From NCBI GenBank assembly GCA_012656075.1, contig JAAKBF010000154.1, positions 62,001 to 126,000 on the forward strand: DNA of 64,000 bases. The letters run 5' to 3'. Positions 11,694-22,383 of this stretch are shown here, in pieces. The translations under genes and the position numbers were made by a program. Within the stretch, counting starts at the first letter, position 1. Every line of letters begins with the position of its first letter. The DNA comes from Phytophthora hibernalis. Its lineage: Eukaryota > Oomycota > Peronosporomycetes > Peronosporales > Peronosporaceae. The notes beneath the pieces were generated by a model. The model searched no databases. It was given only the letters and a program-made list of their open reading frames with translations, and was not told the origin of the DNA.

Positions 11694-12462
11694 AACCTTA
11701 CAACACGAAACCACAGGAGAAAAACGTTTTCAAGAAGCCCTTGGAGCAACCAAACAAACAAAACACTTTCGACAGTCTCGCCTCAGGCGACAGCAGCCAC
11801 GTGTATCTAACGTTACCATCACTGCCATCATCAGTCGAGATTTTAGTCGGCAGAACAAGCCCTGTACGTTCAACCAGCAGCGACGTCGGAGCGAATTTTT
11901 CACAAGTGATGACGAAGATGACTCGGCTGTCCCTCTTCTGTGTAGTGCCCACGTACCTACCGCAGCGCGATCACCACGGGCCAAACGCAAGCCATTCCAG
12001 GCTTCAGTTGGGACGCGTCGAACTGCAAACGAATGCGATGCTTGCATTGGATGCAACGATGTGTGCACTAATGAGCGATGTTTCTTCTGTGCGGAGAAAG
12101 AGTATCAACTAAAAGAAGTTTTCGGTCGTTCTTCAGTTGCTGCTGGGCCAACAGTGCGCGAAGTGGCGTGGCAACATCGCATACCGTCGTCCACTGAAAG
12201 CTCTTGTAACATCGAACGCGAATATTCTTCGTGCGAGCTGCGACGGCACCAAAGTCAGAGTTCATGCTGGATTCGGGTCGATGACAGTGTCTTCGACGTG
12301 ACAGATTTGCTTGGCATACATCCCGGAGGAGCTCAAGTACTTCTTGAGGCTGCACAGCATGGAGGAGATTGTGGACCAATTTTGAAAACACATCCACCAG
12401 CGGCACAGGAAATGTCGATGCAGTATCGCCTTGGCCGGTACTACGAGTGCAACAAGTCTTGA
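11647..12462 (+). CDS. Open frame with cysteine cluster and cytochrome b5-like domain; lacks its own start
   Basis: The frame is open from 11647 to the stop at 12462 but has no ATG until the last domain, so it must be joined to an upstream exon. One way is a single-base change in the TTTTT run near 11660, which would link it to the preceding RME-8-like gene. Visible parts: a basic disordered stretch; a cluster CDACIGCNDVC..CFFC (about 12030-12090) resembling the first half of a CXXC zinc finger; and a cytochrome b5-type fold with SCWIRVDDSVFDVTDLLGIH and the heme-ligand motif HPGG, then the second histidine region. Cytochrome b5 domains bind heme and pass electrons. A fusion to an endosomal or zinc-binding region would be unusual. 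Alternatively it is a separate gene with an unseen 5' exon. Confidence 0.5.
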   Translation, partial: SRRSITIFGAPAKAFRTLQHETTGEKRFQEALGATKQTKHFRQSRLRRQQPRVSNVTITAIISRDFSRQNKPCTFNQQRRRSEFFTSDDEDDSAVPLLCSAHVPTAARSPRAKRKPFQASVGTRRTANECDACIGCNDVCTNERCFFCAEKEYQLKEVFGRSSVAAGPTVREVAWQHRIPSSTESSCNIEREYSSCELRRHQSQSSCWIRVDDSVFDVTDLLGIHPGGAQVLLEAAQHGGDCGPILKTHPPAAQEMSMQYRLGRYYECNKS

Positions 12463-12586
12463 GCAGCTTCACCAATACTTCGAAGTATATGACTTCGATC
12501 GATGTCCACCACATTGTCCGCACCCACTACACCAGAAACAAGTAACGCATCATTCATGTAGTGTTGGCCTCGCAGCTTCAGTGTTT

Positions 12587-14361
12587 TCATTTGCTTGTCT
12601 TGAGTTTCTGCAGCGATCGCAGGGTTGTCTTGGCCATGATGGACGTCAGCTGCGTGGTAATCGCTTCGAGGCTCTCCACGTGCCCAGCACATTGATGTGC
12701 ATACTTCGAGATGAGAGTAAACACGACGGTGGCAAATTTCAGTGAACCTCGAAGCTGCGCGCCTTCAGGGCGCTCCAAAACGGCCTCGCAAGCTCCAACA
12801 AACCTTTCCACGGTCAGTGGTGATAGCACTGGCTTCGTGTTCAAGATGTTTTGAAATACCAGCAAAGCTGACTCATTTGAGAGCAAATGCGGCCTCAAGT
12901 TGCTTTGTTCACTGGCGGCCACTGCTGCGAGGCTTTTCTGGATGAATTCATCGAGTTGGTCCGCCGGAACGGTATCAGGGCTGCGCAAGATACGTGTTAT
13001 TGCTTCTGCTTGTGCTGGGCCAAAAGTATCATCAGGGTCAGCATTGTTATCACCAACGAGCAATGGTAGCAACAGTGAGCCAACAAGCGCGCTAGTATAA
13101 CTGGATCCAAAGCGTAGCGCCGTCTGCAGCAGCACACGCGAAATCACCGAGTCCGCTGCACGGATCTTGGGCAGCACGCTAGTTTCAAGGAAGATCGCTG
13201 CATATCGCGAGCTCCAGTTGGAATCTACCAATGCACTGCAAAGCAAACCAGTCAAGAAAGTTCGCCGTTAGTATGAAAAACTAGCTACGCATCTTTCATA
13301 GACCGCAAACCTGGTAATCTGGTGAAGAGCTTCATCGCTGGTAGAATCCATGCGCAGCATTTGGCACAGACATTGAAAACTCCGCTCGTTGGCCGCATAC
13401 GTGGTGTGGACGTCGTTCACAACTTCAGCCAGAATATTAAACGCTCGCGTAGCAACATCGTCCACTGCTGCTGTAGCGTCGGCGCGAGAAACCTGGACTA
13501 ACTGCTTCGCCAGCGTCGATGCACGATCTTCCATCTACATCGCCACAACAACAACAACAAAAGTAAGCTCACGACCAGGCACCGCGTCGCGAGCTTCAGG
13601 TGGGCTTCCACAAACCTGCTTGGTAAGCGGTGGTCGCTCCTGCGATTTTGTAGCCTGCGGTGCAGTCTTGGGTCTTGAATCCTGCTCAGTCTCATCCATC
13701 TCGTCCATCGCCGCTCTAAAACGCTTGCTCAATAATGAAGAAGCCACCTCAACCTTCCTACCAGCAACACTTGACGAGGGAACCTTGTGCAGAGCAAACT
13801 CGTCTTCGTCTTGCGATGGAAACTTCACCTGACTCAGCGTCAGTCTCCGCATCCGACGTCGGAACGCAGCGTCTGCCGTGTCCGCTCCAGCTACTTCCCT
13901 CTCCTCCTCTCCAATAACCACCATCCTCGCAAGTGACACACACACTGCATCGTTCTCACGACCTCGCGACCGCGCAGCCACCCGAAGAAAAGTCCGCGCC
14001 AAAGCCACAGCGGCCTCTTCACTGGGAGACGCGCCACTCGCCAGCGCGCTCCAAATCTCGCGCTGCACTCGCAGCGACAATTGCTCCAAGCGAATACCAA
14101 AGTCCTCAATACTCGGGGCTTCTCTACCGCTCTCAGTGTTTTCATTGTCTAGCAGGACGGGGACACCGAGATCCCTCAGGACATCGGGAACCTGTTGCCG
14201 GTGATCTGCTCACAATAACACAAAATACGGTGAGAGGCAGCAGCTATTGCAGTTGCAACAGCTACGTACAGTATAATACCTTGCAAGAACTCGCGTACGC
14301 CGGTGGCGCCTTTGGTCTGTGCCACGAACGACAAGAACTGCGTCTGGTTCATGGCGTCCAC
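12587..14361 (-). CDS. Helical-repeat protein, tentatively FANCE-like
   Basis: Four exons: 14280-14361, 13617-14205, 13311-13534 and 12587-13235. They join in frame (Q|DHRQQVPDVL, LTKQ|MEDRAS, HQIT|SALVDSNW). The product of about 515 residues is alpha-helical, with a disordered Ser/Lys-rich middle. The C-terminal stretch (GSLKFATVVFTLISKYA followed by LTSIMAKTTLRSLQKL) resembles the C-terminal helical repeat of Fanconi anaemia group E protein, the bridge between the core complex and FANCD2. I hold this only weakly, as I cannot run a profile search; other HEAT-like proteins are possible. The stop lies 125 bp from the convergent cytochrome b5 frame. Confidence 0.55.
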
Positions 14362-14452
14362 CAGTTGATCAAATGTTGATGAATAGGTTTCTTATTCGGT
14401 TAGGTATACAACTGCCCATCTACCTGGTACCTACTGAAAGACGTACTACAGC

Positions 14453-16047
14453 TCACTTTGGTGCTCGACGAAGCCCATCGAAAAGCGACGGGAAGCCTGC
14501 GCTATGCTTGGAGGCGAAGCGGATGTTTGGCCGGATCGACAGCTCGGAATTGGCGTTCGCTGGGCTTCCGCTACTCGACGTTTGGCTGGATGAACATGGA
14601 GATCGTAACGTACCTGAAGCGTTTGTCGTGTCCTTCGCTGGAGTGCTGGTCGCTGGCTTGCGATTGATGAGAGGAAGTTCATGTCGGAGCGGACATGCAT
14701 CTCCCTTGGGACAGTAGCCCTTGGTGAATGGTTCGCAAAGCGCCGCCGTCGCGCTCACCTTCACGTGGCGATACCTGCAGTTTTCCCGCGTGCAAGCTCC
14801 GCGGAGAAACATTTTGCAGTCCGGAACTTTGTTCTACACGTTTGATGCGAGAAACATACACAACAAGTTATGCACAACACCAAAAGTCAGTACACAAACC
14901 ATCGCAAGCCTCGCTCGTTGACAAGGGGCATCAACGAGCGAGTAAAGGAAGGGTAGTCGTTCTCTCCACCTCGTCATGTTGGTGCGACAGCAAGCACTTG
15001 GGGTCGCTGCACTCGTTCTTCAGGAATTTCCGACACATCGCCACTCGTCGACTGTCGTGGATGAACCTGCACGCATCCTTGTTCTTGCAGAAACCTATCG
15101 TCAAAACACACCATCATCAGAAGCATTCACTGGGTCAGACAGCGACTGCAAACGCCAAACTGCGGTTGAATACTTGCCGAAGCGGTTGTAAAACGAGCAA
15201 TACACCGTGCGGACTTTTGTCGTCTTCTTTGCCGCATGAAGGCGCTTGCTTCGTGCCCGCTGAATAGTAGCTTTTGCTCGAGCAAGCCTAACACACAAGC
15301 CATTCACCGAGTCAGGCGAAACAAAACACGAACCAGTTCAGAGGTAAAAACAATCGTCGACACTCACGCGGCGCGAGCAGCTCCGCTCTTGGGCACCAAA
15401 CTCCTTGAGCCTGGTCGGTAGGTAGCAGCCGCCTTGCGATCCTCCGAGCATCGCTTCAGCACTTTCCCACCGTTGGCCACGACATACTTGACCCCACCAA
15501 TATGGACGGAATCTATCCACACACTCATCAGCTAAAACTCAACCCCAAAAAGACAAGAACCTGCAAATACAACTCACTATTGTTTGACTGGGATATTGGC
15601 ATCAGCACCGCTGCTGGTGCAGCAGTAGCCGCCTTGGGTTTGTGTCCCGCCCGAACGAGACTGAAGCCGCCATTAGCTTTCGAGTACTCGCCGTCTTCCA
15701 GCTTCAGCACCTGCAGCTGTCTGCTCTTGGCCGCCACCTTCACCTGCCATCCACACCTAATTACCATCACTCTCAACAGCTCCACTCTCTCAACCACCCA
15801 CCGGTCGTTTCCACGCCTTGTGCTTCCCAGTCTCAATTGGCGACTTAACCGCGTCTTCCCGTCTCCAGACCTTATTAGCACTCGCGTGACTCTGATTTAC
15901 AGACGGCGGGACGCGCGTCCACGAGCGATTCGCAGTCGCTGGCGCCCTCGACTGCGTGTATCCCACAGCCGCCGCGTCGCCTTGGCGCTTGGCCTCCAGC
16001 AGGTTCTTCATGGCCTGAATCTTGGCACGCAACGTCGCCTCCTCCAT
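14453..16047 (-). CDS. ZC3H3: CCCH zinc-finger protein, ZC3H3-like
   Basis: Six exons: 15802-16047, 15578-15743, 15368-15512, 15178-15287, 14970-15094 and 14453-14833. The N-terminus MEEATLRAKIQAMKNLLE and the stretch before the fingers (IQRARSKRLHAAKK) are like ZC3H3. Four or more consecutive CCCH fingers follow: YCSFYNRFGFCKNKDACRF, CRKFLKNECSDPKCLLSH, CKMFLRGACTRENCRYRH and CEPFTKGYCPKGDACPLRH. ZC3H3 (Smicl) helps mRNA polyadenylation and nuclear export, and contacts the cleavage/polyadenylation machinery; this role is inferred. The intron between the fourth and fifth exons begins with GC (GCAAGT at 15172-15177 on the minus strand). The gene shares a 112-bp divergent promoter with syntaxin 5. 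Confidence 0.88.
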
Positions 16048-16159
16048 TCTTCTTCTCTGATTCCCAACTGCCAGTTGCTTACTTTAATCAAGTGAAACGG
16101 AGAAGTCACTAAGTACGATCTGGTTATTGTCAACGTGGCCCTTGATCCGAGCAGCTACG

Positions 16160-17445
16160 ATGGACCGCACGCGCGACTTCGTGGGCATTACGGTGCTGTT
16201 CGACACGGGCCATGCACGCCCGCAGACGCACCGGCCGCTGTCCAGGGACGCGCGTCTGGCGCAGCAGATCGCGGACCATTTGCGCCAGCAGGAGCTGTGT
16301 CTGCGCGAGCTGCAGGAGCTCGTGGCCAAGAAGAGCATCCTGGGCGACGACCCGACACCGCACATCGCGACGCTCACGGACGTGCTGAAGAAGGAGCTGG
16401 GCGCGGTGGAGCGCAACATCAGAGCGTTCCAGCAGAACGTGGGCGCGCAGAGAGGCCGCCACCAGCAGCACCACCAGGCGCACTTCGCCATCGTGTGCTC
16501 GTCGCTTAAGTCGCGCTGCGCCAAGAGCGTCAAGGCTTTTCATGTGAGTGGTTGATGCTGTTGAGGTGCAGAGGCTGGTACTGATGGTGGTGTACATTGC
16601 AATTGCAGCAAGCGCTGCAACAACACACAGCAGCCATCCGCGAACGCAGCTCCAGACGCAGCAAGTTTTCGCACGGAGGAGGTAACTCCATGGTGCATAT
16701 CAATGCACCGCTGTTCACACGCACTGGCTCGGGTGTGAATGGACATCAGGTGCTGCCTACGAACAATGGGGCGACTGCAGCTCCGTTTCGGCCTCCGCCT
16801 GGACAAGGAGGTGGATTTCAGGCTCCACCTGCACCGCCGACGAAGTCAGGTACGGTGTAGGAGATCAATTGTTTTCTTTGCATGTGGCTGACTTGTTGTT
16901 GCAGGTGCTGCACCAGCGTTGAGTCCACCGGCACCAGAGGCGGGTCTTCGTCGCCGTGCCAACCTCGGAGCAAGTCCATTTATGCAGCAGCGCACAACAC
17001 CTCCAGGCAGTGGGGCAGCTATGCAGCAGCAACAGTATCGACCTCGCGAAGACGCCCAAACAAGGTATAATAATGCGGCGCAGGTGGAGAGCACTATCGT
17101 CGAGGTACGTTACGGCTGCAAGTGTGTGCAGAGGAAGCGTGAGCTCAAACGTCTTGAATTGTGCGATGCAGATCACGGGCATGTACACGCGGATGGCGAC
17201 AATGGTCGCTGAGCAAGGAGAGATCATCACGCGCATCGACGACGACATGGACATTGCGTACGTGACTGCATCGCGTCTGCAATAGCTTGCATTACTGACA
17301 ATATCCTTTCAGGCAAACAAACGTGGAGGCTGCTCATGGCGAACTGCTGAAGCTGTTCAACATGGTCCAGGGTAACCGGTCTCTGATCCTCAAGATCTTC
17401 CTCGTGCTGATCCTCGTCATCTTCCTCTTCATCGTCGTCTTCTAG
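16160..17445 (+). CDS. STX5: Syntaxin 5 (Sed5) Golgi Qa-SNARE
   Basis: Five exons: 16160-16543, 16609-16849, 16905-17104, 17172-17257 and 17313-17445. The N-terminus MDRTRDFVGITVLF carries the short peptide by which Sed5 binds the Sly1/Vps45 family SM protein. An Habc region follows (VLKKELGAVERNIRAFQQ), a Gly/Pro/Gln-rich linker, the SNARE helix with the central glutamine in MATMVAEQGEIITRID, and a C-terminal anchor (ILKIFLVLILVIFLFIVVF) ending the protein. Sed5 drives fusion of ER-derived and intra-Golgi vesicles. The domain order and length (about 347 aa) are usual. The last codon is followed directly by TAG, typical for a tail-anchored protein. Confidence 0.93.
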
Positions 17446-17598
17446 CCAAACAACTCGGGGCATTTGGTCAATCAATAACAATAGAGCCCCACTTCAACCT
17501 CGTCAGTACATTTGCGACCACCGAAAAGCTAAAGATATCCGATCACCATCTGCTCTCTATTTCTGACACCTCCATTGAAGTGTGTAGCCATTCGAGAA

Positions 17599-19080
17599 AT
17601 GGCTCCACAGCCCAAGAGTGTGACGCTGGACCTGGAGACGCTGCCCATGACGGAAGACGCCGACCCGGAGCTGCCCACGGGCAACCTGGACGACCGCGCG
17701 GGCTTCTGGGTCACGTACTGTGCCTTCTTCTTCAGCGGGGCGGGCTCCATCGCCATGTGGTCGTGCATCACGCTGTGTCTCACCTTCTTCGACGCCAAGT
17801 ACCCGGAAGACCGCGTGGGCTTCGTCTTCCCGGTCGTCAACATGTCCACGCTGCTGGTTATGAGTCTGTACATGGTCATGGCGGGGCGGCAGCTGTGTCT
17901 GGACGCCAGGATGCACGGGTCTTTGGCCTGTTACGCGGCCTTTGTGCTGCTGCTGCCACTGGTCAACGTGGTGGCGCTGCCTCATGACGTGGGCTACCCG
18001 TTGACGCTGCTGGCACTCATGGGGTCCACGGTCTCGTCGTCCATCATGCAGTCCAGCATGTATGGACTGGGAGGCGTGTTCGGACCCGTATTTATCCAAG
18101 CTATTGAAGGCGGCAAAGGTTTTGGAGCGATTCTGCTGTTTGCAGTGAGACTCGCGTTGAAATGGTCCTTGGAAGGCGACGAGTTGCAGCAGAATTACCA
18201 AGCTAAGCTGTCCATGGGCGTGTTTTTCGGCGTTGCGCTGCTGCTTGTGACAACCACATGGGTGCTCTATTGGGCGCTGCTGCGGACGAGGTTCGCGCAG
18301 CCGTTGCTGACCGAGTACGCGCTGGTGCAGCACGAGACGCCGCTGACCCCACCAGTGATGTCGCCGTTGTCCAGCCCCATCAGCCCTTTGCGAAGACCGA
18401 ATGCGTTCTTCAGTCGCGACGGGATGAATGAACGGAGTCCACTGCTAGCGAATAATATGAGCACACGCAATGGAGGCACCCCGAACAATCACGATGACGA
18501 TGCGGACGACGAAGAAGACGCGTTTGAGATCGAGGAGGAGCTGGAGGAACATGCTGCGGCCGCCACAGTCATCAACGTGCTCCACACAGCGCTGAAACCC
18601 TTCTTCTCGCTGTTCTTCTCCTACTTCGTGTGCCTGTCCTGCTTCCCCGGCATCATCTCGGTCATTCCATCCGTCACGCTGGGTCTGGGGGACTGGTTCC
18701 CGATTGTACTGGTCGGGTGCTACAACCTGGGTGACCTCGTGGGGAAGAACCTACCTGTGTACGCCATGTACTTTGATGTGTCGACGCTGCACCTCCCGTG
18801 GCTGTTCCAGCTCTCGTTCCTCCCGTTTTTCATTACGTCGCTCGTGCACCCCTTCGACGATGTTACCACCATCGTGGCAGTGCTCTTACTGGGGCTTACC
18901 ACGGGTTACGTGGCCACGTCGAGCATGATTCTGGCACCCAGCATGTGCTCCGAGTACCAGAAAGAGGTAGCTGGTATGGTAGGCGGTCTCAGCTCCATCA
19001 TCGGGCTGTGTGCCGGCTCCTACAACGGCTTGGCGCTGGAGGCCATCGTTCAGTTCTGGATGGGAGACAGTCCACAGTAG
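17599..19080 (+). CDS. Equilibrative nucleoside transporter (SLC29/ENT family)
   Basis: A single-exon protein of about 493 residues with eleven hydrophobic segments in the ENT pattern: six helices, a large acidic cytoplasmic loop (residues near 245-335, with DDDADDEEDAFEIEEELEE) and five more. Family features include the first helix with FWVTYCAFFFSGAGS, the QSSMYGLGGVFGP motif in helix 5, and the later SCFPGIISVIPS and NLGDLVGKN motif. ENTs move nucleosides or nucleobases across the plasma membrane or internal membranes; the exact substrate cannot be told. The start is the ATG at 17599 (GAGAAATGG context), not an upstream in-frame non-ATG codon. Confidence 0.9.
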   Translation: MAPQPKSVTLDLETLPMTEDADPELPTGNLDDRAGFWVTYCAFFFSGAGSIAMWSCITLCLTFFDAKYPEDRVGFVFPVVNMSTLLVMSLYMVMAGRQLCLDARMHGSLACYAAFVLLLPLVNVVALPHDVGYPLTLLALMGSTVSSSIMQSSMYGLGGVFGPVFIQAIEGGKGFGAILLFAVRLALKWSLEGDELQQNYQAKLSMGVFFGVALLLVTTTWVLYWALLRTRFAQPLLTEYALVQHETPLTPPVMSPLSSPISPLRRPNAFFSRDGMNERSPLLANNMSTRNGGTPNNHDDDADDEEDAFEIEEELEEHAAAATVINVLHTALKPFFSLFFSYFVCLSCFPGIISVIPSVTLGLGDWFPIVLVGCYNLGDLVGKNLPVYAMYFDVSTLHLPWLFQLSFLPFFITSLVHPFDDVTTIVAVLLLGLTTGYVATSSMILAPSMCSEYQKEVAGMVGGLSSIIGLCAGSYNGLALEAIVQFWMGDSPQ

Positions 19081-19264
19081 TCCAGCCCATTAACTAACAG
19101 TAAGGAATAGAATGAAATAGGCATCGATGCCTTCAAACTCACCTTGATATTTTTCCAACGCTACCACCGCTTTTGTCTCCGACAAACGCTGAAAATAGGG
19201 TCATTGCTGCTCTGAGCAGAGCTTGGTGGCCTTGCTTCCAATCGTGGTGCATGAGCTTGAGCAA

Positions 19265-22200
19265 ATGGACCTCCAGCAGCGCCCACCATCAGCGAATTCA
19301 GCCTCGGCGTTGGAAAACTTGGACGTGTCAGCGATTGTACCTGAAAGTGTACTCAGCCCCGAGGAGATCCAGTTGTTGAAGCACAAGTTTGCTCTCTGCA
19401 ACACTGCTGACAGCAAGAAGGCCCGAGCTCCACTGGCACGATTGCCAGCAGCTCGGGCCTGCAAACTCTTTCGAGAGGACTATCCATCGCTCTCGGAGTG
19501 GGAGATCCAAGCCGTGTTCAACAAGTACGATGTCGACGGAGATGGTCATTTGTCGCTCATGGAGTACCTGCAGACTCGTGCCTACTACAGAATGCTGCTC
19601 GAAGAAAGCACTCAAATGGAATTGCTGCGCATTTTCTCGATCCTAGATACGGATGCTGACGGTCTCCTTCTAGCACACGACGTATTGCACCGAATCGAGC
19701 AAACTGGGCTGCATGGCGTTGGCATCCTCAAGCAAGTCATCACGCAGGCAGCTGAAGCCACGAAAGTAGGCGTGAAAACCCGTCAGTATTATCATCGCGA
19801 GGGCGAGATCACATTTAACCATTTCTCGGCGACGATACAAGATGTGAATCGCAAAATGGAGCAGGGAATCGCTACCAAGACGCTTCGTGTGATAGACTTG
19901 CAGCAGGAGCAGCAGCAGCAACACGTCCTGCGACTACGAAAGCCCACATCTGTTCCTGATAACAAGGCGGAGGTGCTTCGAATAGAGATTGACGTCCTCA
20001 CCAGCGAAATTCGACGAATGAAGAAGGATCTCATTACCGATAACAACAACGCGCTTGGAGAGGCCTGCGAAATACTCATGGCCACATACGAGAACGAGCA
20101 GCACGTCTACGAATGTCTCAGCAACTTCATCAACTATTGCAACCTCCGTGATGCCACGCTTTTTCGCTACAATCTGGAGCGGGAAGGGAAAAGAGTCAAT
20201 ATCCTCAACTCGATGCTGCTCGCTCCACCAGACAACATAAAGGTACGCTGTTGCAGTTTGCTGGAAACCCCATTACTCGTTTGTTGACTCGAATATGCAT
20301 CGCTTGGCGCAGCAATCTGCCGAGTATCGAAGAATGATAGACTTGTCGCTCAGCCACGAATCATCCAAATCGTCACACCCCACACTCAATATGCCGTCGT
20401 CGAGGCCAAATACAGCGAAGCCCATCCACGGACGGGTATCTCCGGCACTTCATTCAACAAATATGATGCTGGAAACATTATTGATGCATTCAACGCTACG
20501 AAGGCAGTTCGCATACTACGCGATGACAGGCAATGTCACGAATCTGGTGTGGATCACCCGCACTAACTTTATCAAGTTCGTTAAGGATTGCAACCTCGAT
20601 CTGCTTCCAACGCCAGCGCTCAAGGATGTGGATATCATCAACATATTTGCAGCTGCCACTGGTACGGGGAAGGCAATGGACTTTGCCCAATTGCTGTCGG
20701 CCTGCGTCCTGATCTTCCAGCACTCACATCACTATCCAGTACGTTCGGACACGATAGTACAAGTTGCTTCATGTTGCACCATTTTGCAGTCTCTATCTAA
20801 CGCTAGAAATGCTGTTTGGTGTTTTAGAACCCCTTGTCAGACAGCGAAGTCCAGCAACTGATGGAAACTCATGTGATTTCTCGAGCAAAATCTATCCAAG
20901 TTCAACACCTTGCCCCGGATATATCCCAAAACCACGTCATGAAGCTCCTCAAGGAGCACATTTGGCAGCTCAAGCAGATTTTTCTCACTTCGGAATCCAA
21001 AGCCTTACCGAGGTAAGCCGACAGAAGCTGGGTTTTACGTAATGAAGGCACACTAACCGTGGCACCACATCTCTTGCCAGCTAGACAACAAAGTCCGCCT
21101 TGATATGAAGGAGTTTCTCACCTTTGCGCGAGCATTCAGTAAGTACTGCAGATTTGGCACTCTGCGAAGTCACGACACGCTGACTTGCAATCGTTGTTTC
21201 CTCTACAGATATAATTCGCTCTCCGCCCGACCGTGATGGTGAGCCGTACAGTGCTCCAGATATGCCCGCAAGCGCGAAGATAGCCCCAATAAGTCTTGTT
21301 GACCTTATTCGTGAATATTACGCTGCCAAGCTCGACATAAGTATCACCAATTCGGAACGACGGGAAGCAGCGGATCTAAATTTTCGCGAGTTTCTTCGGT
21401 GTATCCAGCGAATTGCATTAGCCATGCATGTCCGCAGCGCAAGCAAGCATAATGCAGCACGAGCGAATGGCGTGACAACCACATTGTTTGAGGCGACCAA
21501 GGACGAGAGTTCTCGGTCTTCTGAGAAGGTATGTACTCCACGTACTCCACGATACCAGCGGCGGGGCAATTTGCTGGGTATTACGTCTCCGACCAAGAAC
21601 TGCAAAATCACCAGCACGTCCGTCATTTCACGCCTTCTTCAAACATCCAGAGCGATCGTGACGTGTCAGCTTCCACTAAGCAATCAAGCGTCACAAGTAG
21701 AGGACGAAGTCTCTACACGCCATCACGAAGAACCAACTAGAGTATGTCTTTCAAGCACTTCAGAGGGCGTAGTTCCGTTAAATCCAAGTCGGCCATCTTA
21801 CTCTCGTAAAGCACGTCGACGGCCACCAACGTCAGGTGGACCGCCTCGCATTCGCGTCATTCAACGACCGGCCAAATAGTGAACTTGAGCGAGTGGCTAG
21901 TATCCCGTTTAGCATCACCCTGCAGCAAATCCAAAAGCCGCTCTGAGTTTACAGCGTGAGCTTGTTGAAATAAGGTCGTCTGGAAACGGAGCGGTGGCAC
22001 AACTAGCAAGGGCCGAGACGGTAGTCGTGCCTGAGCATTGCAGCGCTGCTGGGTCCCACACTTTCAAGAATAATAGCAAATTCCCCAGCATTTGTGTTAC
22101 TTGTAATGGCGATCGAGGCTTCTCGGATGAAATAACTGCACACACCAAACGCGCAGTATTAGAAAAGTGCCTCAAATTACGAAAGCGTACGCACGGCAGC

Positions 22201-22383
22201 CATCCCTCCCAACTCACCAGATTTGACAAGAGAATCAAAGAAGACGACTCCTGGGAGAACTGATGCGTCGCAGGAGGTCAAACCCATGTTTCTCCATGCA
22301 ACTTCGATTGCTCGCTCTGTCTGGCAAGCACAAGACGAATTGAATGAGCTCAACACGCGGCCTCCAGCAGCATCAAGTGATTG
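19265..22383 (+). CDS. EF-hand, coiled-coil protein of unknown function
   Basis: Exons 19265-20242, 20313-20738, 20828-21012, 21081-21138 and one from 21209 join in frame. The N-terminal third has an EF-hand pair, the best being DVDGDGHLSLMEY, and a weaker DTDADGLLLAHDV. Then come a Gln-rich coiled coil, an all-helical region (RRQFAYYAMTGNVTNLVW) and a disordered tail. Calcium sensing is likely from the EF-hands, but no known family was recognised. The 3' end is uncertain: strong GTATGT donors at 21530 and 21741 suggest further introns, and frames reading VDRLAFASFNDRPNSELERV and then, after a single-base change in AAAA, ALSLQRELVEIRSSG continue to a stop at 22383 (tail ...NTRPPAASSD). The final exon therefore overlaps the 3' end of the convergent RMC1 gene by about 34 bp. 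Confidence 0.65.

Noticed and set aside
11669..12112. Alternative plus-strand frame starting with an ATG over the b5 gene
   Set aside because: Its content is low-complexity and it ends inside the conserved cysteine cluster, which is in the neighbouring frame.
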